Source: Metopolophium dirhodum
Taxonomy: Eukaryota; Arthropoda; Insecta; Hemiptera; Aphididae
Reading direction: 5' to 3'
DNA: 64,000 nt
Assembly: GCF_019925205.1 (NCBI RefSeq)
Contig: NC_083560.1
Coordinates: 38,238,270-38,302,269 of the forward strand
Part shown: in pieces, positions 47,556 to 60,275 of the stretch
Position numbering within the stretch: the stretch's first letter is position 1
How the letters are laid out: every line of letters starts with the position of its first letter
Made by a program: the position numbers and the translations under genes
The notes under the pieces: model-generated
Databases searched by the model: none
What the model was told of the DNA's origin: nothing
Seen by the model: the letters and a program-made list of their open reading frames with translations, nothing else

Positions 47556-49557
47556 GTTAAAATTAAACACTAGAATTTCAGTTACAGTGTATTTCGGGCA
47601 TTCTATGCTGATTTCAGTTCAGCCACCGAAAGTTGAATTTCATATATTTCTTTAGAAAAATAGTTACCATTTTATAACAATTTGAAGCGCAAGGTTTCAA
47701 AAGTTTAACCCAACATTTTAACCTTGAATATAAATTTCGATGTTTAGGGTCTTTAGGTGACGTTTGGTCAGCGGCCTAAAGTGAAATTTAATAATTTGTA
47801 TATTTTAACACAAAACCTCATTATCCACCTCACTCTGCATTGAACACCTTTTATCTGATGTGAGACCAGCGCTCGAAAGTAAAATAGTCTACGTTTTGTT
47901 TTTAGAAAAATATGAACAAATCTGTAATAATTTGAAACGCAATATTTGGAATTTATAATTTAGAATGTCACCCATGAACTTCCGTTCCAGTGAGATTGGT
48001 TGATGCCAATTAAGCGCCTAAAAGTGAAATTTTATTATTTTTATTTTTAGAGAATTTTTAACTGATTTGTTAACATTTTTAATGCAATATTTGTCATTTT
48101 TAATTTACATTTTCAACCTTGTATTAACTATAAAGAGTGAGTGGTAATGGGTTAACATCAGTTTAGTGCCCGAAAGTAAAAATATTGTTTAAATACAATT
48201 CTTTTTTTAAAAATATTATCGAATAGTAATAATTTGTCATGCACGATTTGGAAATGTTATAGGTTTAATTTACAAGAGCTAAATAATTTTTTATTATAAC
48301 TAACTTTTATAACTTGAAATTTGAACCATGAGTTCCTTATATTGGTAGATATCGCATGCAAAGTATGAATTTAGCAGTTGAAATTCTTTAAGAATTATTT
48401 ATTAATCGTGATTTAAAATAAACGATTTGCAACTTGCAAGATGTTTAGATAAATAGTCAATCTCAATATAGGTTTGTACCTAACTTAGGCATATTTTTAA
48501 TCTGAGTTAATTACAGATTTTCAATATTATTATAACAAGAATCAAATACCGTTAGATATTACCTTAGCCATCTAATATAGAATCCAAATTAATGCTATTG
48601 AAAGAAAAGTTTTATAAGAATTTATGATAGGAAAAGTACAAAATAAAATGTAAATGTCCAAAATTAAAAAATATGAAGGGTTATGAAAAAATATTGTAGT
48701 TACTATTTTAAAAAAATAAAGTTGATTTTGCTATTGGTACACCTGCGTGTTTAAAATTTTTGAAATTGTTATAAAAAAATTGCCTGCTAAAAATAAAGAA
48801 ACACGTCATTTTTTCGTTTTAACGAAATTTTATGTCATCGATCCATAACTGTAAAAAAAACCCGCGTACAATGACATAAGATACACCCTGTATCTAATAA
48901 TATCTGTACATTTATGCTGGTCGTCGCTGTCTTATTACGTAAACATATTATTTTATTTTAAGCTGACTGACTATTTTCGCTCAGATTGGATTTTAAAACA
49001 TAGCAGGTATGGAGATAAAAACAAATGTTAACATTTTTAAAATCAGTTTTAATTTAAGTAATAAATAGATTGCAGGTAAGATCAGTTGAAAATAAAGATA
49101 AGTTTTCTAAAAGAAAAAGTATGATACAAAACAGATTTAGAATCGAAACTGGACTATTAATATATGTAGTATTGCAAGGTAAGCATATATAACAATTTTA
49201 TAATACTTATATATTTATCTTGATAAATAATCCTGTAGATTTTTTGTTTTAACTTTGGGCAAGGGAACATCAAATGACAGAAACACTGCTCGTCGATTTT
49301 TTAAAAATTTTCAAAATAGTGCCGATATTACCGGGTGCTGATAAAAATCTTATACAACGATTTGGAAATATTTTATCTGCTCTGTCAAGTGGTCATGAGG
49401 TCAGTGTACCAGAATTTAAATTTTATAGAACAGATTCAGAAAAATTATTTATTTCTCTATAACCTTGGTTCTATATGTCTAGTAGTGTACATAAAATACT
49501 GATACATGGAGCTGATGTCATGAATACAGCACTTCTTCCTATAGGTAAAATATAAAA
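47210..49557 (-). repeat. Segment S1, copy 3, inverted in the right arm
   Basis: Reverse complement of 36,809-39,158. It agrees with copy 1 at the SNP that distinguishes copy 2, as expected if the two arms were copied from each other after, or independently of, the spacer copy. Confidence 0.9.
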
Positions 49558-49920
49558 CGTATAATAATAGGTAAGTATATAATTATATGCACCATTTTCT
49601 TTTATTAATAAACGCCAGCCATCTGAGGAAGCAGCGGAAGCAAATAATAAAGAATATAAAAAGTTCAGAGAACACCATACACGAAAAAATGCACGTAATA
49701 GTACAAATGAAGATCTACTCCATAATATGTTTTTGGTAGCTTCTGACCCATATTTGTCCTCAATAAGAACACTACCAAAAATACAAATAAGTGAGATGTC
49801 AGATGACGTATAATCGCTGATTATATGTGACACAGATACAGAGAAAGAAGAAGACGAAGCTGCTACATCTGATGGAGAACCTGTCGGTTCTAGTGATTCT
49901 GATTTATATAATATTTTAAT
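49056..49920 (+). pseudogene. Broken transposon-type gene, right-arm copy
   Basis: Same exons as at 36,450-37,315, read on the plus strand: 49,076-49,178, 49,262-49,543 and about 49,617-49,826. The stop after LFISL (49,459-49,461) is shared, so the gene was dead before the arms were duplicated. Confidence 0.55.
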
Positions 49921-51355
49921 TACATCATTAAAATAAATAATATAATAAGCAGTTATTTTAATTCTCAAAAAAAAAAAATTATATTACGTGTTGTCGGAAT
50001 TCAAAAATTTGATTTCAGGCCTTTATGAATGCACTAGGTAAAAACTAAATTTGAAAATGAACTAAATATCCGAAAAGTAAACTAGTATTATAAATAAAAA
50101 ATTTTGTCCTGCTTACAGTTCTTTTTGGAACACTGGGGGACAGCAAGCTAAAGCCGGTCCATGAAGCGGTGTTTCGCATACAAATATACTGGCTGCCTGG
50201 TTCTGGATATCTCCAAAATTTCTCGAAAGGATTTGGACAGTATTGTTCATCGTTATTGTTTGGTAATGATTTTAATTTGTAATCTAGGCTAAATAACCAT
50301 TGTATTGTGTTGTAAGCTGCAGCTTGACCATCGACCATACACATGACATATACACCGGGTATTCGTCCGAGGAAAGTACCTACGTTCTGTGGCCCCGTAG
50401 TGGTACTCTTTGCTGTAGTACATTATTATTATCTTTATTAGCTGTATATTATTATTGTCCTACAATACAGATGATGGGCACCCGGGGTCGAAACAATGCG
50501 AGTAGTTCCATCCCGGTTCTCGGTTCAAACAGGGGGAACAAAAGTTATCATTTAATGTATTATCCCCACAATATTAATTGTAATAAAATGTAAGTAGATT
50601 CTGGTTGTGACCGTTTTTGGAACTTAGATCCGGCCGAAACGACAACGCGTGGTGCAGTGGCACAGTGTGAATTGTTTAATAAAAGAGAAATTCAACAGAA
50701 ATTCGTGATTATTATAATAATTGGATTCACAAACCATCCAATGTATCAAATAGTGTACCTCACACAGTAATGTTTCATTAAATCGCTATTATAAAATATC
50801 AAAATTCGATGATTCATAATATCGAATAATATCTATGATTATACTCTCTGATTACTGACCATCTGCAATTTGCACGGCTGCCATTACAGGTACATTACAC
50901 TAGCACCACAACCTAAACTATTTTCTTCGAATTTGGTTTCATACATTAGTAACAGATAAGTAACCATTCGTAACCGAAAATTTGGAATTCGTAACCTAAA
51001 CCAAGTACCAGGAAAACCGTTTTTCCCAACAGGGTGCTGATATTATAATCCTTAATATACTCTTTGAATATATTTTTATCAAGTATATACAAGCATATCA
51101 TTGATCAAAAGTATTATGGATACTTTTTTTAACATGAATATATAAAATATTTTTTTTTTGGCTTTATTTTTTTCATAATTTTAAATTAGTATATTTTTAT
51201 GTATATTTTTTATTTTTCTATTTTAATTTTCTTACTGAATATAAAACAAAAATATATAAATAAATGTTGTTAAGTATTTACATAGGAATACCTATTTAAT
51301 TTATTATTGTTTTTACATAAAATAAAGATATTTTTTGTCTAATAAATTATTTTAG

Positions 51356-52776
51356 ATTCTGAGCGAATGTATTGATTGTATTGATTTTACAATGATGTGT
51401 CTTTTTTTTTTAATATTTTTTATATTTTTGTGTCTGTCATCATCTTTTAAGACAGTAAAAGTGCTTGGATTTTCTTCAACAGTAACTTTTCTGATAGGAA
51501 AGTGAATCTAGTTGGTACTTTGGGAGGTCAAAAGTAAAAATTTCCCAGTAGTTTTCAAAAGCGACGTGAAAAACAAAAGAAAAATTAAGGAAAAACGGGA
51601 ATTTTTACGCTAAATCTGTTTTCGAGATTTTGGTTTTTGGTGTAACTCTAAAACAAATGACTGTAGGGACATGAAATGTTGACTAAATGTTTATATTAGC
51701 ATTTTCTATACGCCATAAAATGTTGAAAATATTTTGACTCTTTTTGAACTGTTTACGGGCATTGTCAGTTTTCAATTTTTTTAGTTTTTTTTTCTATAAA
51801 TATCAATAAAATTTTATCTGTTGAGTAAAACAGCTTGAAAATTTAATAGAAGGCTCCTAGGTTATTGTTTCAAAGGCAAATGAAAAAAATTTAAAATCCT
51901 TAGTCATGGTTTTTATTTATAAGCATTTAAAGTTCAAATTTTGACAAAATACTGAAAAATCACGAAAATTAGCAAATTATTTTGAGTTGAGAATTCATAA
52001 AAATTTTTCTTTTTAAATCTAAGATTTGAAAATGTAATATAAGATTACTCATAAGTTTGTCTACCTTTATCAAAAAAAAAATGTCTACAAGAAACTTAGA
52101 TTAAATCTTTATGAGCGTCTGAAATTTATATTTTTACAACATTTGATATTCACTCGATTTCTCATGTAACAATTTTCTTGTTTTATTGTAATTATAAAAC
52201 GAATTACTGTAGATACTTGAAAGTTTTACTGAATGTTTATATTAGCATTTTCTATACACCATAAAATTTTGAAAAAAATTTGACTCTATTCGAGCTGTTT
52301 ACGGACATTGTCAGTTTTCAATTTTTTTAGTTTTTTTTTCTATAAATATCAATAAAATTCTATTTGTTGGGTAAAAAAGCGTGAGTATTTAATATAAGGC
52401 TCCTGATATATCGTTCTAATAGCAGTTGAAAAATATTACTAAGTATATTAAATATACTCAAATTTTGATGATATTATTGTGAATAAATTAATTTATATTT
52501 TATAAATATATAACCTATTTACGTGGAACCTTGTTTTAAATTTTAAAATTTAGCCATAAAAGTTGAACATTTCATAAACGTAGATATTTTGTCAACAATG
52601 CTTATAAAAAAATTGTGACTGAATTTTTAACTATCGTTTTAACAATATATTAGGAGCCTAGCTTGTATTCAATTTTCAAGCTTTTTTATCCAACAGATAA
52701 AATTGTATTGATATTTATAGAATAAAAAACTAAAAATATGGAAACTGAAAATGTCCGTAAACAGCCTATCCAGACC
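51356..52776 (+). mobile_element. Aphid repeat family block, right-arm copy
   Basis: Reverse complement of 33,590-35,010. Here the family A end is in forward orientation (TTTTAGATTCTGAGCGAATG at 51,350), including a small repeat of TATTGAT. Confidence 0.65.
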
Positions 52777-52990
52777 CCCTGGACCCCCTTTCAGATTGCC
52801 TATCTACGTATATCACAATTATAAAAGCTTTTTTTTCACTACATTGTTTGAACATCGTCACAAAGAATATTTTGAATTTAGGAAATTTCACCAACATAAT
52901 TTTAATTAAAACCAATCCGGTTGTATTCATAAGAACCCATAGGTACTTTACAGCATATTCAAACATCTACTGACCACGGAAAAAGTTGTC

Positions 52991-55676
52991 TGTTAGTAAA
53001 TATGAGCTTTTAGTAAGTCTTTCACCAATTTATTTGCAAAATGTGAGCCTCGGTCAGAGTGTATTTTGCCTATTGCTCTGAATTGTAAAATTATGTCTAT
53101 TAAATATGCAACTGTCGACATTGCGTCAGCGTTTTAGTATGATTTTGCTATAGCGTATTTAGTAGTTGCGCAAGTTCCTACCAAAATATATGAGTTTCCA
53201 TTGCTTGGTGGATTAATTGGGCCAATATAATCTATTGTAAATCGTTGAAATGGTATACCAATAATTTTTGGTGATGTTAGCATTTGACCATAGGTCGCTT
53301 TTTTATCCGATTTTATTTTTTGACAACTAATGCATGATGTTACATATTTACGTATGTCTTTATATATAGAGGGCAAAAAATATCGTTGAATAATTTTATT
53401 GTATGTTTTATCTATGCCTAAGTGTCCTGATAAGGGGTGATCATGAAAGTCGTTTAAAATTTCATTTGTTCGCGGTTGTCTGGTAATGCTATTAAATTTA
53501 TTGATTGCCCCTTAGATAAATGTTTATACATGAGTATTTGGTTTTCATTTATAAAATAATTTTTTGATTTTCTTATCCATGTATGGTCTGAAAGTTCTAG
53601 GTTCTGTATTGCTTTAATAATATTTGGCATAATATGTATCATCACGTAATTGTTCTAGGTGTATATTAATAGTTTTTACTGTGCAAATTGTCAGTTCGTT
53701 ATCCATTTGTATTTCTTGTTCTATCGTGGGTGGTTCGAACGCTGGATTTCGGGACATAGCATCGCATACTTGATTTAATAGTCCTTTTCTATATTTAATT
53801 GTTATGTCGTAGTCTATAATTTTACTTTTTAGTCTTTGAATTCTTGTTGATAATGATTTAATATTGTCTAAATATTTTAACGGAGCATGGTCTGTCCATA
53901 TTTCTATGTTTGTGTCATATACATATGGTCTAAAGGTTTCGAGCGCATGTACTATCGCTAATAGTTCTAGTTCAATTGCACTATATTTCTCTTCAGTGGC
54001 AGTGACACGCCGAGAAATGTATTATACGGGATGTAATAATTCGTCACCTCCGTCCTTTTGTAATAAAACACTTGCTATTCCTATTTTACTTGCATCGGTC
54101 CATAAGACTATTGGTAGGTTTAGGCTGAAATGTTTTAACAACGGTGGGCTTGTAAACTTTTCTTTAAGTACTTTAAACGTTTCTGTGTGTTTATTTCGCC
54201 ATTTTACAGGAGATTTTTTTGATTTGAAGTGGCCTCTAGTTAAATCGGTTATAGGTGCTACAATTTCAGCGTATCTTGGTATGAACTTTCTAAAAAAATT
54301 ACATAATCCTAAAAAACTTCTCGTTTGTTTTATATTTTCTGGAATAGGAAATTTATTTATCGCTACCAATCCCTCCTCATTTGGCTTAACTCCATATTGA
54401 TTAATGATTGCCCTAGTATTTTCAACTAAAAATATCCAAATTTACATTTTTTTTGTTTCAATTTAAACCCTGTTTTTCTAATTCGTTCTAATAGTTTTTC
54501 TAAAATTATAAGTAGCTCTTCAAATGTTTTTGCATGATTCACAATATCGTCTACATAATTAATGGTGCCCAAATAAAGTAGTCCAGAGAGAGCAGTAGCC
54601 AATGCTTTAGAAAACTGTCTTGGAGAGTTTTTATACCCGAATGGAAATCTTGTCCATTCATATAATCCAAATGGGGTAATAAATGCTAATTTATATCGGT
54701 CTGTTTTACCCAGTAGGATGTTCAGAAATCCCTGCTGCGTATCCATTATATTGAAATATTTCGACCCTTCAAGACAATCAAATATTGTTTGTATATTCGT
54801 GATTGGAAAATTCTGATGAGGTACTTGTTTGTTTATTTGTCTATAGTCGATTAATAATCCTTTTGCCTTATCCACCTTATTAAAATGCTGGGCTAGCATA
54901 TGCTGAATTAAATGGTATAATTAAACTTGCTTTTAAGAGTTCATTGACTTGTCTTTGTAACTAATTTTGTTCGCATAATGCCAATCTATATGGTGGTAAA
55001 TTTACTGGGTCATCAGTTAATGTGGGTATTGATATAATATCTCCAATATCAATGGATCCTAGGTCCATATCATGTTACGCGAAACAATCCGCGAATCTTA
55101 TCAATATATTTTTTAGTTTTACTTGTTGATTTGTTTCCAAATCAGGGTTAATATCAAATTCTAATTTTTACTATTTGTTAAATTTGTTAAATTACATATC
55201 GTTTTATTGTTTTCATTATTTTTTACAAGTGTGTTTTGTAATCTTGTCTGAGGTAATATTGTGTCAGCAAAATGTTCAATCATGTTTTCAAATTCTTGCT
55301 CTACATAATGTGTTAACTCATCAAATTCGTTTTGTGTAATATCCACTCCGTCGTATTTTATATTTTGCTGTGTGTTGCTACTTTGTATGTGTTGTTCTCT
55401 TTGTTTATTAATAGTTTGTAGGTCAGGTGTTATCGTAAATACTATCATATTACGTACGGTTAATATTTGATTATTAGCGTTTATTTTACCCGGGGTCCAA
55501 TGATTGTATTTGTGAAATATTCCTATAAATGATCGGTTTGGCTTATAATAAACTATTGCCGTGTCTTTTACTGTTTTATTGTTTATTTCATCATAGCCTT
55601 TTATAATAATTAAATTTTTATTATATTTATCTGTCAAATATGCGAGATCGTCATCTGCAATAATAAGTATAAATAG
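52991..55676 (-). pseudogene. Dead Ty3/gypsy-type pol region, right-arm copy
   Basis: Reverse complement of 30,690-33,375, with the same stops and frameshifts. Two 6-bp differences were seen: one removes two codons near the N-terminal segment (55,395), and one adds 6 bp near 55,725. The shared lesions show that inactivation came before the duplication. Confidence 0.85.
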
Positions 55677-56876
55677 TATTATTTGTTTTTGTATTTTTGA
55701 CGATATTTAAAGGTTTGTTACTGGTAATGTATTGGTGTTCCTGTGCAGACCCAGTTATCTGCGGAACTATTAGTTTTTTTGTACAAAGGTATTACAGTTT
55801 TTTTTATGTTTCCCGGAATTCCACAGTAGGTAATTTCTTTAAAATAAAAATGCTTATCAACCATATGTTTATTTTATTATTTTCGATACTTGATAACATT
55901 TAAAAAAATATTTTATTTATATTTATCAAGTACACAATTTATTTAATTTTTTTGTATCCTTATTTTAACGCGCTAACACTTAGAACACAATTTTATAAAA
56001 TATTAAAAAAAAACTCGTATACCCATCTATTGTATACGCCCCTGCATACTTTCGTAGTTTTAATGAATCGATGGGGAATTTTGTTCATACATTATACATT
56101 CAACGTTTTTTACGTTTTTTTTTTGTTTTACAATTTGTTTGCTTAAATAATTTTTAGCTCCAAATTGAAAGCTTCTTTAAGCAATTGAGTTTCTAATAGT
56201 TTCGGTTTATTTTTTATAATTGTTGTTCATAACAATTTTTATACTCATAGCAGATTGGATATTTAAGTGTATAAGATTATTTCTCATTAAATGGTTTTCT
56301 AAATTTGGTAAAAATAAACTAAAATACAACGTAAAATGAAAGTATATTGTATGAAAAAAATACGAAATTCATAAAAATTACGAATGAATATAAATTATAT
56401 ATTTATATTGCAACTATAAAGCTAAAATTGTAAGTTAAATAACATATTTCTTTCATATACTATCACCAAAAATACATGCAGTTTCTTTTATAGTTATTTT
56501 ATGTTCAAATTCGGACGAAATTAAATAACCAAGAATAACGATTTTAGTTATTTTGTTGTAATTTTATAATTCAACTTACCGGCTGCCGTATTAATAATAA
56601 GTAAAACTATATAAATATAATATAAAATATCCACACTGGCAAACCGTCACCGCTCAGAATCGTTTTTCGTATATAATGAATTCAAATATCATTGAATTCA
56701 AATTTAATACCATCCATTATACTGTTACATGCTGCCCCTTCAGAGTTCAGAGATTCACTATGTAGATGATTTTGAAAATAATAGTAGTCAAATTAGAATA
56801 GTAAATGCAATGTTTTTATTATAACAGAATAAAATGTATAATATCGTCGTGGTAGTAGTAGTCGTCCTGTATATGG

Positions 56877-57155
56877 CTAGTGGCGTGAAAGCGCTTCTGT
56901 GTTGCTGGTCCAGGTACATCTGCTTATGCTGTGCTCCCAGCCCTCATTTATACGATGTTGGTTCCTTTGATAGTATTGGCGCGTGCACAGGGTGACGTTG
57001 AGGTTGATGTAGCTGTTCACAAAGTTGTTATTCTCGCAATTTAGTGAAACTGCCGCCTCGAAATGGTAATTTGTTGTTGTCCGCTCTTCTTGATTAGTTT
57101 GCCAAAATAGAATGAGGTTTCTAACTATGAGGTTACGTCTAGGAGACCATAACAA
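56877..57155 (-). CDS. Short open frame, right-arm copy of 29,211-29,489
   Basis: Same 92-residue frame with Pro replaced by Leu near the end. No further support; see the left-arm entry. Confidence 0.25.
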   Translation of the reverse strand: MLWSPRRNLIVRNLILFWQTNQEERTTTNYHFEAAVSLNCENNNFVNSYINLNVTLCTRQYYQRNQHRINEGWEHSISRCTWTSNTEALSRH

Positions 57156-57771
57156 CTCAAGGAGAACTGCCTCTGCGAGTAGAGTAATACTTATACACTA
57201 ATACGTGAATCAATTACCTACATATATTTTATATTAGTACGTAAAGCCATTCCTTTACACCTCCCTGCCAAAAAAAAGGTTATTAGCCTATAAAGGCTAA
57301 GAATCTTTAACAATGATATTTAAGTTCAATAGTCAACAGTAGTTGATTTTACAATTTCGATATACATTTACATTGATTACAATTTTGTTATATATATTTT
57401 ACATTTCATTACAATCTTGTTATAACAAGTTGCAATTGATATATATGGTTTATATTTACAATCTAGTTATAACAGGTTACAATTTTGTTATACATATTTT
57501 ATGACGTTTTACAATTATAATGTAATTTACAATACTTATTCAATTACATTCTGTTGTTTTTTTAAAATTAATATAATAAGAGAATATTTTGATTACCTGA
57601 AATTATAATATTAGAAGTGTTAAAATGTTAGTTAATTATATAGTATAAGTTTATATTTCCCCTTTTGAATACAATATTATTTAGTGATTATAAATCTTCC
57701 ACCAATTGATATTTAATTATGTGAATAATATAATAAACTGTTACACACATAATATGTCAACATAATTCTAT

Positions 57772-57972
57772 TTACTTAGGATAATCAAGTATATAGCTCG
57801 GAACTCCTATTTTTTCTATTAATTTTAGTAATTCCTTACATTCTCCGTTACAATGGTCATTCATAAAAAGTTCAATATTTCTGGCTATCTTATTTAATTT
57901 TCTGAAATCATAACGTTCATTTAACCTTTTGTTTGCTTTTAACATGTGCCAGTTAAAGCATACTGATTCCAT
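57772..57972 (-). CDS. Hypothetical small protein, 66 residues
   Basis: The frame MESVCFNWHMLKANKRLNER...SYILDYPK has a credible composition (charged, helical, with Cys and Trp) and ends in TAA. No signal peptide or membrane segment. No family recognised. It lies only in the right-arm block, so it would be hemizygous between the arms. It could be an exon of a longer gene. Confidence 0.3.
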   Translation of the reverse strand: MESVCFNWHMLKANKRLNERYDFRKLNKIARNIELFMNDHCNGECKELLKLIEKIGVPSYILDYPK

Positions 57973-58094
57973 CTTATTATCCTTAAATTTATAAATATGT
58001 ACTTCGGTGCTTCATATTTTTTTAATTCTTCGATAAATCTAAAATAATATAATTGCGTTCAATCTACGTAATTACCTTCACCGTGAAATTATTG

Positions 58095-58720
58095 TAATGA
58101 TTTTAGATTCTGAGCGAAGCGATGAATGTATTGATTTTACAATGATGTGTGTTTTTTATAAATTTTTTTTTTGTGTCTGTCATCACCTTTTAGGACAGTA
58201 AAAGTATTTGGATTCTCTTCAACAGTAACTTTTCTGATAGGAAAGTGAATGTAGTTGGTACATTGGGGGGTCAAAAGTAAAAATTTCTCAGTAGTTTTCA
58301 AACGTGACGTGAAAAACAAAAGAAAAATTAAGGAAAAACGGGAATTTTTACGCAAAATTTGTATACGAGAAAATTGATTTTGGTTTTTGGTGTAACTCTA
58401 AAACAAATGACCGTATAGGTATATGAAATTTTTACTGAACGTTTATATTAGCATTTTCTATACACCATAACATTTTCCAAATATTTTGAGCTGTTTACGG
58501 ACATTTTCAGTTTCCATTTTTTTTAGTTTTTTTTTTTCTATAAATATCAATAAAATTTTATCTGTTGGGTAAAAAGCTTGGCAATTTAAAAGAAGGCTCC
58601 TAGGTTAATGTTTCATAGGCAGATGAAAAAAATTAAAAATCCTTAGTCATCGTATTTATTTATAAGGATTTAAAGTTCAAATCTTGACAAAATACGGAAA
58701 AATCACGAAAATTCGCAAAT
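58095..58720 (+). mobile_element. Aphid repeat family A, well-preserved copy
   Basis: It begins TTTTAGATTCTGAGCGAAGC and continues ATGTATTGATTTTACAATGA, TTTTAGGACAGTAAAAGTAT and AAAACGGGAATTTTTACGCA. The plus-strand order equals that at 18,290. The minus-strand open frame (58,137-58,355) parallels that in the copy at 6,447 and is a shadow of repeat conservation. Confidence 0.7.
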
Positions 58721-59170
58721 TATTTTGAGTTAAGAATTCATAAAATTTTTATTTTTAAATCTAAGATTTGAAAATGTTATACGAGATTATCCATAAGTTT
58801 ATCTACATCAATGTCTATAAGCAAATCAAATTAAATTTTTATGAGCGTTTGAAATTCATATTTTTACAATACTTCTTATGTAGTGGTTTTGTTATTTTAT
58901 TGTTAATCAAAAACGAACAACTGTAGATACATGAAAATTTCACTGAATGTTTATATTAGCATTTTCTATACACCGTACAATTCTGAAAATAATATGACTC
59001 TTTTTGAGCTGTTTACGGACATTGTCAGTTCTTAATTTTTTTAGTTTTTTTTTTTATAAATATCAATAAAATTCTATTTGTTGGGTAAAAAAGCGTGAAT
59101 ATTTAATATAAGGCTCCTGATATATCGTTCTAATAGCAGTTGAAAAATATTAAAAATTTTAATATATATA

Positions 59171-59772
59171 GTCATATAAGTAAATACATTAAGTAACTAA
59201 AGCCATTGCAGCAATACACTAAAGTCAGGATGTTAATATATTGTTATAAACCTCCTAAACTTTATCGGTAGGTAATGAATAAATATAATGAATATAAATA
59301 CCAACCTTATAATTAGCCGCCATTAGAAAAGTGTACGTCAATAACTAGATATTACTTATACACTTTTACTTGTGCACAAGTAAAAAATATACCGTATTTG
59401 CGTCAACGACCAATTTACTCCAGTGCTTTCTCAGTTTGTCCTGATATATATATATATATATTATATATATATTATATATGTGCATTAAATGTGGTGTAAA
59501 TACGATTTAGCGACTGAGACAGCACCGAGGAATAAAAATATTATTTTGGATAACGTGCCTTGAGCTTAATGTCAGCACTTCAGCAGGCAGCTGCAGCACA
59601 GTGAATCATAGAAATCAATACCTACTAAATGCGATACTGGCGTCTGGACTATGTGGCCGTCTAGCAAGAAGAAGCCTGGAGACTGGAATACCGATTGGAA
59701 ACACGAAAAATACTGACTTTTAAATAGTTGTGAACGAGTAAAACGACTGGAGAAAAATCAAAATAAAACGTA
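59171..59772 (-). repeat. Segment S2, right-arm copy
   Basis: Reverse complement of 28,079-28,680, including the TTAGCCGCCATTAG complement of the ATG region near 59,320. Confidence 0.85.
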
Positions 59773-60275
59773 GTACTTAAGTAATGTATCTGATCACAAA
59801 CACCGGGAAACGTAAACGTACGAGTCTCTTATCAGTATCACGCGAGCGTCTATAAAGACAACGCATAATCATCAGGGCTTTCCTCATCGATAGATAGGAA
59901 AGCTATCGATAAAAAATATTTCAGTAAAATATTATACATACAATATATTTACATATAATTGTCATTAACTACCTTCATAATTGTATGTATACCTAAACTT
60001 TGGAATTATACATTTAAAACGGTATACAACATATTTAAATATTTTTATATTTTGCTATAAATAGTCGAAAACAAGCCCTTATATAGTAATATGTCAATTG
60101 TAGTACTCGTATTCTATTAATGTCAATGATTATACCTAGAAATCTTGGACTATATAAATATATAATTAATAATTGATAAATAACCATCATTGATATTATG
60201 TTAAAAAAAATTTCAATGTTTCACGTTTTTGTGAAATATTTCACCATGTAGTGAAATACTTCATACTTCAAACAC

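Larger units (their letters stand above)
57236..58720. other. 1,485-bp block present only in the right arm
   Basis: The left arm joins its flanks directly at about 29,131, with only one base of overlap. The first 850 bp are unlike anything else in the window and include repeats of TTACAATTTTGTTATA-type words (57,375-57,500). The rest is a family A repeat. Because the repeat in the left arm continues into sequence that is the natural neighbour of this block (CTCAAAATAATTTGC), a deletion in the left arm is likelier than an insertion here. Confidence 0.85.
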
